64,000 nt of DNA from positions 62,001 to 126,000 of the forward strand of contig CAWDMN010000048.1 in NCBI GenBank assembly GCA_963803155.1. The letters run 5' to 3'. Under the pieces are notes generated by a model. The model was given only the letters and a program-made list of their open reading frames with translations. It searched no databases and was not told where the DNA came from. Position 1 is the first letter of the stretch. The number at the start of each line of letters is the position of its first letter. This DNA is from CAWDMN01 sp963803155. GTDB taxonomy: Bacteria; Acidobacteriota; Terriglobia; Versatilivoradales; Versatilivoraceae. Of the stretch, positions 25,622-34,882 are shown piece after piece. Position numbers and translations under genes: made by a program.

Positions 25622-27586
25622 ATGGTCCGTTGGCAAACCATAGAATTTCTCGTTTCTAAATTGTCTGCTTTCACTCAGAAACATATAGCGGTGCTGATCT
25701 GTCTGAGCCTGGCCTTTATTGCTTTTTCCCACAGTTCTGATTTAATTTCGAGTCAATTCCCCTGCGATTTAATCATTACCGAAGTAGCTGCCGACCGATC
25801 GTCCTCTCATTCAGTTTTTTATTTGCCTCATCCTGATGGAAGCCGGATTGTGCGATGGTCTCCCAACGGGACAATAACGCCGCTGACCGAGGGATTTACG
25901 GCAGCGGCAGATCCCGTTGTCTCCTACAATGGAAAGAGGATTTTGTTTGCAGGCAAACGCCAACCCCATGATTTTTGGAACATTTGGGAAATGGACGCTA
26001 CGGGCCAGAACAAGCGCCAAATCACAGCCAACATGGGGGATTGTATAGAACCCAAGTACTTAGGGGTCATTTCTCTCACCCAAATATATTCTAATGACAG
26101 AAACCGATGGGTCGCCTTCATTTCCATTTCATCTGGGGCCTTTGAAGAATTGGCCGCCAATTGTGATTATGGCGAGGGAACCCCCGATTTTGCCCGTCAG
26201 CGGGCCTCCGCCCTCTATATTCAGAATCTCGATGCCGTGGAAGGACAGAAATCTCTAACCAGGCGGATCACCTTTAATCTTTCCAGCGACTTCTCTCCGT
26301 ACCCGCTTGAAGATGGACGCATCTTGTATACCAGCCATCAACCTTGGGCCGATGGACAACATTCGGCGGGGAAGTTCATCTTGATGGCCTGCAATGGGGA
26401 TGGGGCCGGGGCCCATTTGCTTTGCGGCAATGAGCGGGTCAGCCGCATAAAAACCATGGCTTGTGAAATGCCTGACCACACCGTTGTATTCGTAGAATCC
26501 GAACGGGCCATGACGGAAGAAGGAGGCTCGTTGGCACGTGTCTCATTGAAACATCCCGGGGACAGCTTGGAATCGCTCAGTGGACCTGGCATACGGTATC
26601 TTCATCCGCATCCATTGCCCGATGGGCGCCTGCTGGTGGCATGCAGCATGAACTATAGCCCGATGGGAATTGTGAATTTCGATTTTGAAAAGCGTGCCCC
26701 AGGACAAACCATCGTTTCCTTTCCCCATTGGGACCTATTGGAAGCCGTCCCCCTGGTTCCCCATCCGGAACCCAAGGGACAAGTGGCTTCCTCTGCGGGG
26801 TCAGACTTCTCTGCAGAGCTTTATTGTCTCAATGTGTACGATTCCGACACTCCCATGTCGCACTTTATCAAGCCAGGCGATATCACTCACGTCCGGCTTT
26901 TGGAGGGGATTTCGCAGATCCAGCCTCCGGAACCCGCTAACAGCCCGATGCAGCTTACCCCGCTGCCCTGGCGAAAAGCGAGAATTTTAGGGGAAATTGC
27001 GGTGGACCCCGCGGGATCCTTTTGCGCCAGAGTCCCCTCCAATACCCCCCTGCAAATTCAGGTCTTGAATACCCATGGGCTGGCTATACAAACCATCCCG
27101 GGCTGGATTTGGGCAACTCCGGGCACGAGTATTCGATGCGGCGGCTGTCATGAAAAACGGGGACCATCTTCGGAAATTCCCACGAAGGCAATGTCCCCCT
27201 GCTCTACGCCCATTTCATTGCTATCTTCCCATCAATATCGAAGCGTCGATTTTAAGCACCAAGTTTGGCCTATCGTGGAACGGCACTGCGCGTCGTGCCA
27301 TGCAGGAGCAACGCCAGCGGGCGGATTGTCATTATCCTTTGCAGAGAATGGACCGTCTATAAAGGCATACCAAAGTCTGCTTGCCCCCAAAACCGGGAGA
27401 ATGGCCGGGAGTATGGGAAAGTATGTCTATCCAGGATTTTCCTATAGAAGCGTGTTGGCACGTTTGTTCTGCTCCCCAGAGGGGGCGCCCCGGTCCGGCA
27501 TCAATCACCCCCAAGTTCCTTTGAGTGTCGCTGAGCAGAAAACCATCATTGAATGGATTGATTTGGGGGCGCTATGGGAGGACTAG
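25622..27586 (+). CDS. HzsA-related PD40 cytochrome with two c-type haem sites
   Basis: 654 residues; GGAGG is 7 nt before the ATG. N-terminal membrane anchor or signal (~20-38, AVLICLSLAFIAFS), PD40 blades (FWNIWEMDATGQNKRQIT), then C-terminal CGGCHEKRG and CASCHAGATPAGG (two CXXCH). Paralogue of 2057-3622 (shared WNIWEMD/WDIWEMD, NMGDC, TFNLSSDFS and VVFVES blocks) but about 130 residues longer, having an extra planctomycete-type cytochrome module at the end. Exported; probably an electron-transfer or binding protein. Its relation to the ORP genes is not evident. Confidence 0.78.
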   Translation: MVRWQTIEFLVSKLSAFTQKHIAVLICLSLAFIAFSHSSDLISSQFPCDLIITEVAADRSSSHSVFYLPHPDGSRIVRWSPNGTITPLTEGFTAAADPVVSYNGKRILFAGKRQPHDFWNIWEMDATGQNKRQITANMGDCIEPKYLGVISLTQIYSNDRNRWVAFISISSGAFEELAANCDYGEGTPDFARQRASALYIQNLDAVEGQKSLTRRITFNLSSDFSPYPLEDGRILYTSHQPWADGQHSAGKFILMACNGDGAGAHLLCGNERVSRIKTMACEMPDHTVVFVESERAMTEEGGSLARVSLKHPGDSLESLSGPGIRYLHPHPLPDGRLLVACSMNYSPMGIVNFDFEKRAPGQTIVSFPHWDLLEAVPLVPHPEPKGQVASSAGSDFSAELYCLNVYDSDTPMSHFIKPGDITHVRLLEGISQIQPPEPANSPMQLTPLPWRKARILGEIAVDPAGSFCARVPSNTPLQIQVLNTHGLAIQTIPGWIWATPGTSIRCGGCHEKRGPSSEIPTKAMSPCSTPISLLSSHQYRSVDFKHQVWPIVERHCASCHAGATPAGGLSLSFAENGPSIKAYQSLLAPKTGRMAGSMGKYVYPGFSYRSVLARLFCSPEGAPRSGINHPQVPLSVAEQKTIIEWIDLGALWED

Positions 27587-27727
27587 CTGTTTATGCGAGA
27601 GTTGGAAATGAGCGCCCATCCACTTCTGATGAAGCATCCTCGGGTGATGTGCTCCGAATCGAATGTCTTATGCCGGTTGGGCAACGGTGACACTTGCCGA
27701 TCTTCTTTGTTAGCATGAACTTTTTTT

Positions 27728-27760
27728 ATACTTGCAATGTTATGCGCATATGCTCATAAT
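27728..27760 (+). promoter_or_regulatory. promoter with palindromic operator of the DUF134-NifX operon
   Basis: TTGCAA (27732-27737), 17 nt, CATAAT (27755-27760), with the palindrome GTTATGCGCATATGCTCATAAT (27739-27760; 9 of 11 pairs) over the spacer and -10 box. 28 of 33 bases match 5878-5910. The ATG of DUF134 is only 8 nt past the -10 box, so transcription should begin at or next to the start codon and the mRNA would be leaderless; no ribosome-binding site is present. Confidence 0.65.
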
Positions 27761-27768
27761 GTATTCCT

Positions 27769-28101
27769 ATGGTACGGCCTAAAGAATGCCGCAAGATTTC
27801 AGTCATGCCTGGGGACAATTATTTTAAGCCTCGCGGGATTCCTCTCATTCACCTGAGTGAAGTGCAATTGGGTTTGGACGAATTTGAAGCTATTCGTTTA
27901 GCTGATTTCGAAAGTCTATACCATGCTGAAGCCGCCAAGCGAATGGGTGTGTCCCGGGCAACTTTTGGCCGGATGGTCTCAAAGGGGCGGCACAAGATAG
28001 CGGAAGCCCTTGTTATGGGAAAGGCCCTAAAAATCCAGGGGGGCGCCGTAAAAATCAAAGCCGCCTCAAAAAGTCACAATAAAAAGGAGCAATATTCATG
28101 A
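27769..28101 (+). CDS. DUF134-family predicted DNA-binding protein
   Basis: 110 residues. The typical DUF134 start is seen (MVRPKECRKI; homologues begin MxRPxxCR), then LDEFEAIRLADFESLYHAEAAKRMGVSRATFGRMVSKGRHKIAEAL, a sigma-70 region 4-like helix-turn-helix (~45-85). Such genes commonly stand before NifX-family genes in anaerobes and archaea. It overlaps the next gene by ATGA. Because its promoter palindrome recurs upstream of the sigma-54 activator, it is the best candidate regulator of both; repression versus activation is open. No ribosome-binding site: probably a leaderless message. Confidence 0.88.
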   Translation: MVRPKECRKISVMPGDNYFKPRGIPLIHLSEVQLGLDEFEAIRLADFESLYHAEAAKRMGVSRATFGRMVSKGRHKIAEALVMGKALKIQGGAVKIKAASKSHNKKEQYS

Positions 28102-28451
28102 AAGTAGCTTTGCCGTGCAGGGACAACCAAGTGGATGGCCATTTTGGCCACTGCGAATATTTCACAATTTTCACTATTGGGGAGGCGGGAGAGATATTAG
28201 AAGAACTTAAGTTGATTCCTCCGCCCAGTTGCGGTTGTAAATCCGATATTGTTTCTCAACTGGCAGCCCTGGGAGTTGAAACCATGTTGGCGGGCAATAT
28301 TGGTGCAGGCGCCGTGAGCGTGCTGGGAATGCATGGCATCAAAGTGGCTCGAGGTTTTTCCGGAGATCCACGCCACGCCGTCACCGCCTGGTTGGCCGGA
28401 GCACAAATGGACTCCGGCGAAACCTGCACGCACCATGGTAATTGCCATTAA
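28098..28451 (+). CDS. NifX/ORP-family dinitrogenase iron-molybdenum cofactor-type protein
   Basis: 117 residues. VKVALPCRDN-like start, VDGHFGHCEYFTIF, GVETMLAGNIGAGAV and a histidine-rich end (CTHHGNCH) that may bind metal. AAAAAGGAG precedes the ATG, which overlaps DUF134 by 4 nt. Fourth NifX/ORP-type domain in the window. No nitrogenase genes are present, so it is not evidence of nitrogen fixation. Confidence 0.87.
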   Translation: MKVALPCRDNQVDGHFGHCEYFTIFTIGEAGEILEELKLIPPPSCGCKSDIVSQLAALGVETMLAGNIGAGAVSVLGMHGIKVARGFSGDPRHAVTAWLAGAQMDSGETCTHHGNCH

Positions 28452-28494
28452 TAAAATAGTATGACATGCCTTGAATCTAATTTGAGGAGTGGCT

Positions 28495-30156
28495 ATGGTA
28501 TTGTCTTCGCACCAACGAGTTCTTATTGTGGGCGGTGTTGCCGGAGGAGCTTCTTGTGCAGCCCGGCTTCGAAGGCTTTCAGAAAAAACGGAGATCATCA
28601 TTTTTGAGCGGGGTTCTTATGTCTCATTCGCCAATTGCGGATTACCTTACTATATTGGCGATGTTATCAAAGAAGAGAATAAGCTTCTGGTTTCGAGTCC
28701 TGAACTATTTAAGCAGAGATTCAATATAGAAGTCCGGCTGGAAAACAACGTGACCGCAATTGACCGTATTCAGCGCCAAATTGAAATACAAGATCTTAAA
28801 AATAATAGGAGACTAGTGGAACCCTATGATGCCCTGGTTTTAGCCCCAGGGGCAAGCCCGATTAGGCCTTCGCTTCCAGGGATAGACCTCCCCGGGATAT
28901 TCTCGCTGCGAACGATTCCTGACAGCCGCCAAATACGTGAATGGATTATAAATCGGAAAATATCTCAGGCAGTCATCATCGGGGGCGGCTTTATTGGTTT
29001 AGAGATGGCAGAAAACCTGGCGCGCAGGGGGATTACCGTAACCTTGCTAGAAAAGCTAAATCAAGTTATGCCTCCTTTTGATCCCGAGATGGCAGTTATG
29101 ATCCAAGAACATATGGAGCAAAAAGGAGTAAGACTTTTTCTAAATGATGAAGTCATCAGCTTTCAGCACACAAATGATGGGAATTTGCTGGTGTCCACGC
29201 ATTCCGGGAAAGAACACCTTGCAGAAATGGTCATTCTGGCCATTGGCGTTAAGTCGGATATTTCATTAGCTCGCGACGCAGGACTAGAACTGGGAACACG
29301 TGGGGGAATCCGAGTCGATTCTGGCATGCAAACTTCAGATGAAAATATCTGGGCTGTTGGGGATGCAGTCGAAGTCCAAGATTATGTGACCAAGGAAAGT
29401 GTCTTAGTTCCCTTGGCGGGACCCGCCAACTGCCAGGGCCGAATTGCCGCGGATAACATCTGCGGGCGAACCAGGAAGTTTCGAGGCGTTCAAGCCACCT
29501 CCGTATGCGGAGTGTTTGGACTGACTGCGGCTTCGACCGGTGCAAATGAAAAAACACTTCGGAGTTTGGAGATTCAATTCGAAAAAAGTTATCTCCATCC
29601 TACCCAGCATGTCGGCTATTTCCCAGGCGCCAAGCCCATCTCCATGAAAATCCTGTTCTCTCCCGAGAATGGGCGGATTTTAGGAGCACAGGCCATTGGC
29701 GCTGAAGGAGTGGAACGGCGCATCGACGTCATAGCCATGGCGATCCAAAAAGAGGGAACTGTTTTTGATCTGGAGCAAGCCGAACTGTGTTATGCCCCCC
29801 AGTATGGGGCAGCCAAAGATCCGGTGAACTTTGCCGGCATGATTGCTGCTAATATCCTGAAGGGTGATGTCCCAGTCGCTTTTTGGGAAAATGTCAGTAC
29901 AAGCAGCCCCATGATCGTGGATGTTCGCGAACCTGAGGAATATGCGCTGGGGCATTGGCCAGACGCCATTAGTCTACCCTTATCGCAACTCCGTGGCCGG
30001 CTTCAGGAATTGCCGATAAACCAGGAAATTTGGCTGTATTGTGGTGTAGGCCAACGATCCTATTATGCGACGCGGATTTTGCTGCAGCATGGATTCAAGG
30101 TGCACAATCTGTCTGGTGGTTTTAAAACCTTGAAATCTTGGGAACCTTTATTCTAA
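28495..30156 (+). CDS. CoA-disulfide reductase/NADH oxidase-like flavoprotein fused to a rhodanese domain
   Basis: 553 residues from the ATG at 28495 (GAGGAG 5 nt upstream; a GTG at 28489 overlaps that site). FAD/NAD(P) reductase fold (~8-450) with GGVAGGASCAARL, the redox cysteine in SFANCGLPYYIG (~43), GGGFIGLEMAENL for NAD and TSDENIWAVGDAVE. The C-terminal rhodanese domain (~465-550) has IVDVREPEEYALGHWP and the active Cys in YCGVGQRSYY. Such fusions reduce CoA disulfides, per- and polysulfides, fitting the sulfur theme of the region. Confidence 0.92.
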   Translation: MVLSSHQRVLIVGGVAGGASCAARLRRLSEKTEIIIFERGSYVSFANCGLPYYIGDVIKEENKLLVSSPELFKQRFNIEVRLENNVTAIDRIQRQIEIQDLKNNRRLVEPYDALVLAPGASPIRPSLPGIDLPGIFSLRTIPDSRQIREWIINRKISQAVIIGGGFIGLEMAENLARRGITVTLLEKLNQVMPPFDPEMAVMIQEHMEQKGVRLFLNDEVISFQHTNDGNLLVSTHSGKEHLAEMVILAIGVKSDISLARDAGLELGTRGGIRVDSGMQTSDENIWAVGDAVEVQDYVTKESVLVPLAGPANCQGRIAADNICGRTRKFRGVQATSVCGVFGLTAASTGANEKTLRSLEIQFEKSYLHPTQHVGYFPGAKPISMKILFSPENGRILGAQAIGAEGVERRIDVIAMAIQKEGTVFDLEQAELCYAPQYGAAKDPVNFAGMIAANILKGDVPVAFWENVSTSSPMIVDVREPEEYALGHWPDAISLPLSQLRGRLQELPINQEIWLYCGVGQRSYYATRILLQHGFKVHNLSGGFKTLKSWEPLF

Positions 30157-30314
30157 TAGAAGTGCTCCCTTTTTTGGAACCGCCACCATGATTTGTCTCT
30201 CCTGCTGGCACTCCTTTCATCGGCAGTAATTTGCCACCAGATGGGCCGTCTTGTTATGCTCTGATCCGTTCATCTTGCCTCGTCTTGTAATTTGACCGGA
30301 TAATCTGAAAAAGA
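30157..30314. other. gap between convergent genes
   Basis: Short convergent intergenic region; no clear terminator hairpin with T-run was seen on either strand. Confidence 0.4.
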
Positions 30315-31913
30315 TCAGAGATCTTCAATGCTGGCCACCAGATCATCGATCACCTTCCGATCCGTTTTGGGATTAAAAAAGACGGCTTTCCAGGCCGGAA
30401 GCGGTACGTCATGGGGAAGGTATCCCATGCTCGTGGTAAAGCTCAGGTGGGCATCCCGGCGTGGATCCATGCTAGCCTCCCGCTTTTCAAAGAGTCGGTG
30501 AATTTCGGCAAAATAGCGATGGTATTTCTCTTCCGGGACACCCCCCTTTTCAAGCTGGGAATAAATATCTGCGGCATTGCGTCCCTTGGGCAGGACCCAC
30601 CACACCACCTGAGGCCCCAGGGCATGTGGATTAAGAACCCTGCAATAATCCAATTCAGCCAGTTTCAGGCGCAAGTAGGCTGCCATCTCCAAGGCATGGA
30701 TCACCAGCATCTGAAAGCCGATCAGTCCAATCCCATTCAAGCTGGCCATGACAGAATAGGGGCCGATGGCCGGGCGGGAGCATTCCAAGGTAAACAGTGC
30801 CGGATCCCTCCGGTAATCGGCTTCGCAGAAATAAGGAACCTCCTGTTTATTGCGGCTCAAAAGGCGCAGGTCATCACGCCGATTGACAATGAAGGCGCTG
30901 GAAGGGTAATGTCCCCATCCCATCTTGTGAAAATCCACTGTTACAGAGTCGGCTTGCATCAAACCATAGACCTGCGAGTGCACAACCTTCACCGTCTCCA
31001 GCAACTCCTGCTCAATTCCCAGGGGGTTCTGCTCCATGTCGTATTCCGTAAGGAAACAGAGAGGCCACCCTACTGCGGCATCCACATGAAGCTGGGGAAC
31101 CGGCATTTCATATTGGCGGGCTTTTTCCTCCATAATTCGGCGAATCCCCGCCACATCATCCATCCCGAAGGCATCCGTGGTGCCAAAAGTGGCGATCACA
31201 AAAGCGACCCGGAATTTGTCACGGTAAAGGATGTCCAGCCGGTCTGACAGCAGGTCCAGCCGAATGGAGCAATTGGCATCCGTCGGGATGCAATGCAGGT
31301 TGTCGGTCCCAATTCCCAGCCAGCCGGCCAGAGTCGCATTGGAATAGTGGGCTGCCTGAGAGGCAATTCCCGCCAACCGTTTCCCCTGAAAACCTTGTTG
31401 CATGGCGCCTGGCAGCACTTTCTCAATACCTATCTTGGCACCGTAGAAATTAGAAATGGTCCCTCCCATGGTAAAAACTCCCCAAGGGGAGGCCGTATGG
31501 TAAAAAAGCAAATTTGCCAAAGCCGTGATGGCTTTCACTTCCAGTTCATTGGAGCGTTGACTGTAAGTATCGATGCAGAGATTGGGGTTTTTCAGCAGAC
31601 ATGCTAGAACGCCCACCAGTGAGGCATAGTTAGCGGGACCCTTTACGTTTTCCAGGTGCAGCTTGGAATTCCAGCCATCGGTTCCCCAGAAAAAGGGGAA
31701 AATGGCATCACGTGCGTCTTTTAGGTTTCCTGGCAGCGTGTGAATTTCTGGATTGTCTTGGGCTGTCTCATAATTGCGGGACATGAGCGCGCTGGGATGG
31801 AGCACCTCCTCAGCTTCCATGGCACTGAGCAGTTCATTGAAAATCTCCAGGATCTCCTTGCGGTCACAGGTGAAGAAAGTATCTACCAGCTTCTGGAACC
31901 TGGCGTCATCCAT
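30315..31913 (-). CDS. PLP-dependent group II amino-acid decarboxylase
   Basis: 532 residues. Group II decarboxylase/DDC fold with HVDAAVGWP (Asp to the PLP nitrogen) and TVDFHKMGWGHYPSSAF containing the PLP lysine. Decarboxylates an aromatic amino acid, glutamate or aspartate; the specificity is not readable. Polypurine GGGGGAGGGG upstream of the ATG serves as ribosome-binding site. Stands alone, divergent from nikR. Confidence 0.88.
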   Translation of the reverse strand: MDDARFQKLVDTFFTCDRKEILEIFNELLSAMEAEEVLHPSALMSRNYETAQDNPEIHTLPGNLKDARDAIFPFFWGTDGWNSKLHLENVKGPANYASLVGVLACLLKNPNLCIDTYSQRSNELEVKAITALANLLFYHTASPWGVFTMGGTISNFYGAKIGIEKVLPGAMQQGFQGKRLAGIASQAAHYSNATLAGWLGIGTDNLHCIPTDANCSIRLDLLSDRLDILYRDKFRVAFVIATFGTTDAFGMDDVAGIRRIMEEKARQYEMPVPQLHVDAAVGWPLCFLTEYDMEQNPLGIEQELLETVKVVHSQVYGLMQADSVTVDFHKMGWGHYPSSAFIVNRRDDLRLLSRNKQEVPYFCEADYRRDPALFTLECSRPAIGPYSVMASLNGIGLIGFQMLVIHALEMAAYLRLKLAELDYCRVLNPHALGPQVVWWVLPKGRNAADIYSQLEKGGVPEEKYHRYFAEIHRLFEKREASMDPRRDAHLSFTTSMGYLPHDVPLPAWKAVFFNPKTDRKVIDDLVASIEDL

Positions 31914-32456
31914 GGGACTCGCCCCTCCCCCAGATTTGAATTGTCAAAAGGTGATCAGCACTCCCAACGCATCCCAATCGCTAAATTATAGTCTCACGAT
32001 CAGACTTGTCCAAAACATTTGCACAGAGACCAGGGAGAGACCAGAATAACAGGATTTCGGAACCGCATTAAAATAGTCTGACGGAAATCGGTGCGGAAAG
32101 GGAGGATCCGGACCATGAAAAAATGGGTGTTCTCTTTCTGGACAACAAACACAAATTAATCGGCTTTTAATTTGTGGCGATCGGCACAATAGAGCTCCCA
32201 TTTTCCCCCGCGAGATCATCAAATCAGCTCTGTTATATAATGCTGCCACGCTCGGCATGATTACAAATCCCTATAATCCCCAAAGTGGTTTTACCTCTTA
32301 TGGGGTAAGCTGCAGTTGGAATGCCTCATTTCCTTTGCCAACATTTTTTGGTTATGTGAGACTAGATTGAGGTAAAAACTACTTGAGTTCCGTTCTCTAG
32401 GTTAAAAACAGCACTGACCGGCTAGAAACAAATCGACTGTAATAGAGGGGGATCCC
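31914..32456. other. divergent promoter region between decarboxylase and nikR
   Basis: 543 bp without a gene on either strand. No NikR-type inverted repeat was recognised. A weak stem (CCCCA/TGGGG around 32277-32307) is the only structure seen. Confidence 0.4.
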
Positions 32457-32891
32457 ATGAATGCTAAAAATCCATTGCGCCGTTTTGGAGTGGCTATGGA
32501 GAAGAACTTGTTGGAACAATTAGACCGCCTATGCACACGCAAAGGATACCAGAGCCGCTCTGAGGCTATCCGGGATTTGGTGAGGGATTCGCTGGTTGAA
32601 GATCGAGTGCAAGATGAAAATACTGAAACCGTTGGAACAGTGACCATTATTTATGACCATCACCAGAGAGAATTGGGAGACAAGCTCACTTCCTTCCAGC
32701 ATCGACATTTGAACATCATTATTTCTGCTTTGCATGTGCACTTGAATGCCCATCTTTGTCTGGAAGTTCTTATTCTACGAGGGAAAATCAAAGACATTAA
32801 GAAAATGGCCGATGGTTTGATCGCCACCAAAGGGGTTCAGCACGGCAAATTGGTGGTTACCACCCAAGAGTATGGCGCCCATTCTCATTAG
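32457..32891 (+). CDS. nikR: nickel-responsive regulator NikR
   Basis: 144 residues. N-terminal ribbon-helix-helix (~10-48, FGVAMEKNLLEQLDRLC, SRSEAIRDLVRDSL) and a C-terminal ACT-like nickel domain with the ligand set QHRH...LHVHLNAHLC, which gives His, His-x-His and Cys in the spacing of E. coli NikR (His76, His87, His89, Cys95). Represses nickel uptake when nickel is sufficient. It is convergent with the ECF/TonB operon that ends at 33034, the likely target. Confidence 0.93.
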   Translation: MNAKNPLRRFGVAMEKNLLEQLDRLCTRKGYQSRSEAIRDLVRDSLVEDRVQDENTETVGTVTIIYDHHQRELGDKLTSFQHRHLNIIISALHVHLNAHLCLEVLILRGKIKDIKKMADGLIATKGVQHGKLVVTTQEYGAHSH

Positions 32892-33033
32892 GAGAGGAGT
32901 CTTTTCTTGGCAGACGCCTCATGACGCCAAGCCAAGTCGTTCTTAATGAGAGCATTCTCCCTTCTAAAAATTTGGATGCCCTTGACAAGTGCTTTCTGTC
33001 TGGATTTGGAAATTTCCAGAATAATAATTGCCA

Positions 33034-33726
33034 TTAAATCACGCCTGCCTGCAGGAGCAATGCCTCATCGTCCAGAATTTCCTCCGTAGTGCCAAAGTCG
33101 AGGATGCGCCCTTCACCCAGCACCAGCAGGCGGGAGGTGACCCTGCGCAGAAAATCGAGATCATGGCTGACAATGAGCCGGGAAACCGAGAGCCGCTGGA
33201 GCTCATTAATCAGCTGGCGTCTGGCTCTGCCATCCAACTCAGCCGTAGGCTCATCCAGCAATAAAAGGTCGGGATGGTGGGCCAGAGCAGCAATAATGGC
33301 CACGCGTTTGCGCTCCCCGAGACTCAGTTGAGATACCGGACGCCGGGCCACCGCCATCAATCCCGCTTGGTTTAGCAATTCCAAGGCGCGTCGATGTGCA
33401 TCTATTCCATCTTCCCGGGAATTGGTTAAGGCAAACTGAAGGTCTTCCGCCACCGAAGGCATGAATAATTGATCTTCAGGATTCTGAAAAACTACGCCAA
33501 TCCGCTGCAATGCACGTTTACTCCACTTCTCCCCAAAAAGACGAATTTCCCCCCGTGCCTTTAATAGTCCGAGCAAACACCAAAGAAGCGTGCTTTTCCC
33601 GGACCCATTCCCGCCAATCAAACCGGTGCTTTCGCCCGAATGAACTTCAAGGTCAAGGTTATCGAAAATGGGATGATCCGATGAGTAGGAAAAGCCGAGT
33701 TGATGGGCCTCTAAAACCAAGGTCAT
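33034..33726 (-). CDS. ECF transporter ATP-binding subunit (EcfA/CbiO type)
   Basis: 230 residues from the ATG at 33726, which overlaps the end of the T-component gene by 4 nt (AAAGGA upstream). Walker A GGNGSGKST, signature LSLGERKRV, Walker B LLLLDEPTAELD, Q-loop FQNPEDQLF. Powers vitamin or metal uptake with the T and S subunits encoded upstream. Only one ATPase gene is present, so it would act as a homodimer, as in CbiO/NikO systems. Confidence 0.9.
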   Translation of the reverse strand: MTLVLEAHQLGFSYSSDHPIFDNLDLEVHSGESTGLIGGNGSGKSTLLWCLLGLLKARGEIRLFGEKWSKRALQRIGVVFQNPEDQLFMPSVAEDLQFALTNSREDGIDAHRRALELLNQAGLMAVARRPVSQLSLGERKRVAIIAALAHHPDLLLLDEPTAELDGRARRQLINELQRLSVSRLIVSHDLDFLRRVTSRLLVLGEGRILDFGTTEEILDDEALLLQAGVI

Positions 33727-34274
33727 TTCGCCAATCCTTTCAGCAGTTGCGCCGCAAAGAAATGCTCGGCCCTGATAAAGCACCGGCTGAAAAGCGCCGT
33801 CATAGCGCCCGCTAATGAACGGATCAAAACACGGCCATGAAGTCGGCGATGGGTCCAACGCCAAGCTCGTAACAGGCGCAGCGATTCTTCTCCCAGAATT
33901 ACTACAAAGTGGCGGATGAAGAAGAAGTAAAGCGCCACCTGGAACCGTAGCGTCTCCCGCGGCGTGTGCAATAGGATCTCCATCCATGGGAAAATTCGAA
34001 AAGCCGCTGAAGCAAAAAGAGAGACTGCTACCATCTTAAGGGGAAGAAGGTTGGCTGGGCTGGAGGCAATTTGCTGCATCACCCAAAATGCGGCGGCGGT
34101 GATAAGGACAGGTAGACAAGAGCGCAGGGCCTGGCGCCAAGTGTGACAGATCAGCCGATAGATGATAAATCCCGACCCCATCATCACCCCAAGCCACCAT
34201 CCATTCCTGCCTATAACGCACACCAGCGCCGCAAACAATAAAATCAAGCCAGCCAAAACGTGGAGGATTAACAT
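33723..34274 (-). CDS. ECF transporter T component (EcfT/CbiQ-like)
   Basis: 183 residues if started at the ATG at 34274, which overlaps the methyltransferase stop; an ATG at 34307 gives 194. Four or five membrane segments (LILHVLAGLILLFAALVCVIG and others), then a basic cytoplasmic coupling helix region (LLRAWRWTHRRLHGR) that matches the position of the EcfT Ala-Arg motifs. Links the ATPase to the substrate-binding S subunit. Shorter than most EcfT proteins. Confidence 0.75.
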   Translation of the reverse strand: MLILHVLAGLILLFAALVCVIGRNGWWLGVMMGSGFIIYRLICHTWRQALRSCLPVLITAAAFWVMQQIASSPANLLPLKMVAVSLFASAAFRIFPWMEILLHTPRETLRFQVALYFFFIRHFVVILGEESLRLLRAWRWTHRRLHGRVLIRSLAGAMTALFSRCFIRAEHFFAAQLLKGLAK

Positions 34275-34882
34275 AAGGGGGCTTTCTCTGCGCGGACGAA
34301 AAACCATTCTTTTTCTTCTTCAGCCACAATGCCGCGAGCTCCCAGTTGTTCCAGAATGACGCTCAGCTCCTTGGCGGGCAACAGGCGGTCACGATTGACC
34401 GGCGCTTCCAATGCATGATGAAATGCGTTCAAATCCTGGCTAGCGGCCATATGGCCTATGGTCAAAATTCCGCTCGGCCGCAAGGCGCGAAAGAACTGGT
34501 TCAAGGCAGAATAGGAATCATCAAAATGAGGAAGGGCGCTGAAGCAGAGAATTAGATCGAAAGTAGGAACAATAAAAGGAAGCTTCCGGGCATCGCCATG
34601 GACATGGAGAACCCGACGGTCGCGAAATTTTTTGGCGTTTTCAAAAAGCATTTGCTCCGCATAGTCCAGCTCCACGATGACCTGCGCCTCTGGATACAAT
34701 TCCATTAAGTCGGCTGTGAGAATGCCCGTCCCACAACCAACATCCAGAATGTGCCGTGGATGCGGGTGTCGTGACCGCTCCAGATAGGATCGGATTTTCG
34801 AGGCTGCATTCGGGATGGTGGGAAACGAGTCCCACCGAGGAGCGAGTTCATTGAAATATTGGCGCTTCTGGTCGTTGTCCAT
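34268..34882 (-). CDS. class I SAM-dependent methyltransferase
   Basis: 204 residues. SAM-binding motif ILDVGCGTGILTADL (~40-54), acidic end of strand 2 (VIVELDYAEQM), HGDARKLPF and DLILCFSALPHF. Overlaps the S-component gene by 35 nt at its start and the T-component gene at its end, so it is embedded in the transporter operon. It may methylate the imported compound or a metallophore; this is inference from position. Confidence 0.87.
   Translation of the reverse strand: MDNDQKRQYFNELAPRWDSFPTIPNAASKIRSYLERSRHPHPRHILDVGCGTGILTADLMELYPEAQVIVELDYAEQMLFENAKKFRDRRVLHVHGDARKLPFIVPTFDLILCFSALPHFDDSYSALNQFFRALRPSGILTIGHMAASQDLNAFHHALEAPVNRDRLLPAKELSVILEQLGARGIVAEEEKEWFFVRAEKAPLC

Noticed and set aside
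10291..28451. Nitrogen fixation locus because of NifX-like and NifU-like domains
   Set aside because: No nitrogenase structural or nifB/nifE/nifN genes; the domain set is that of ORP/Mrp systems.
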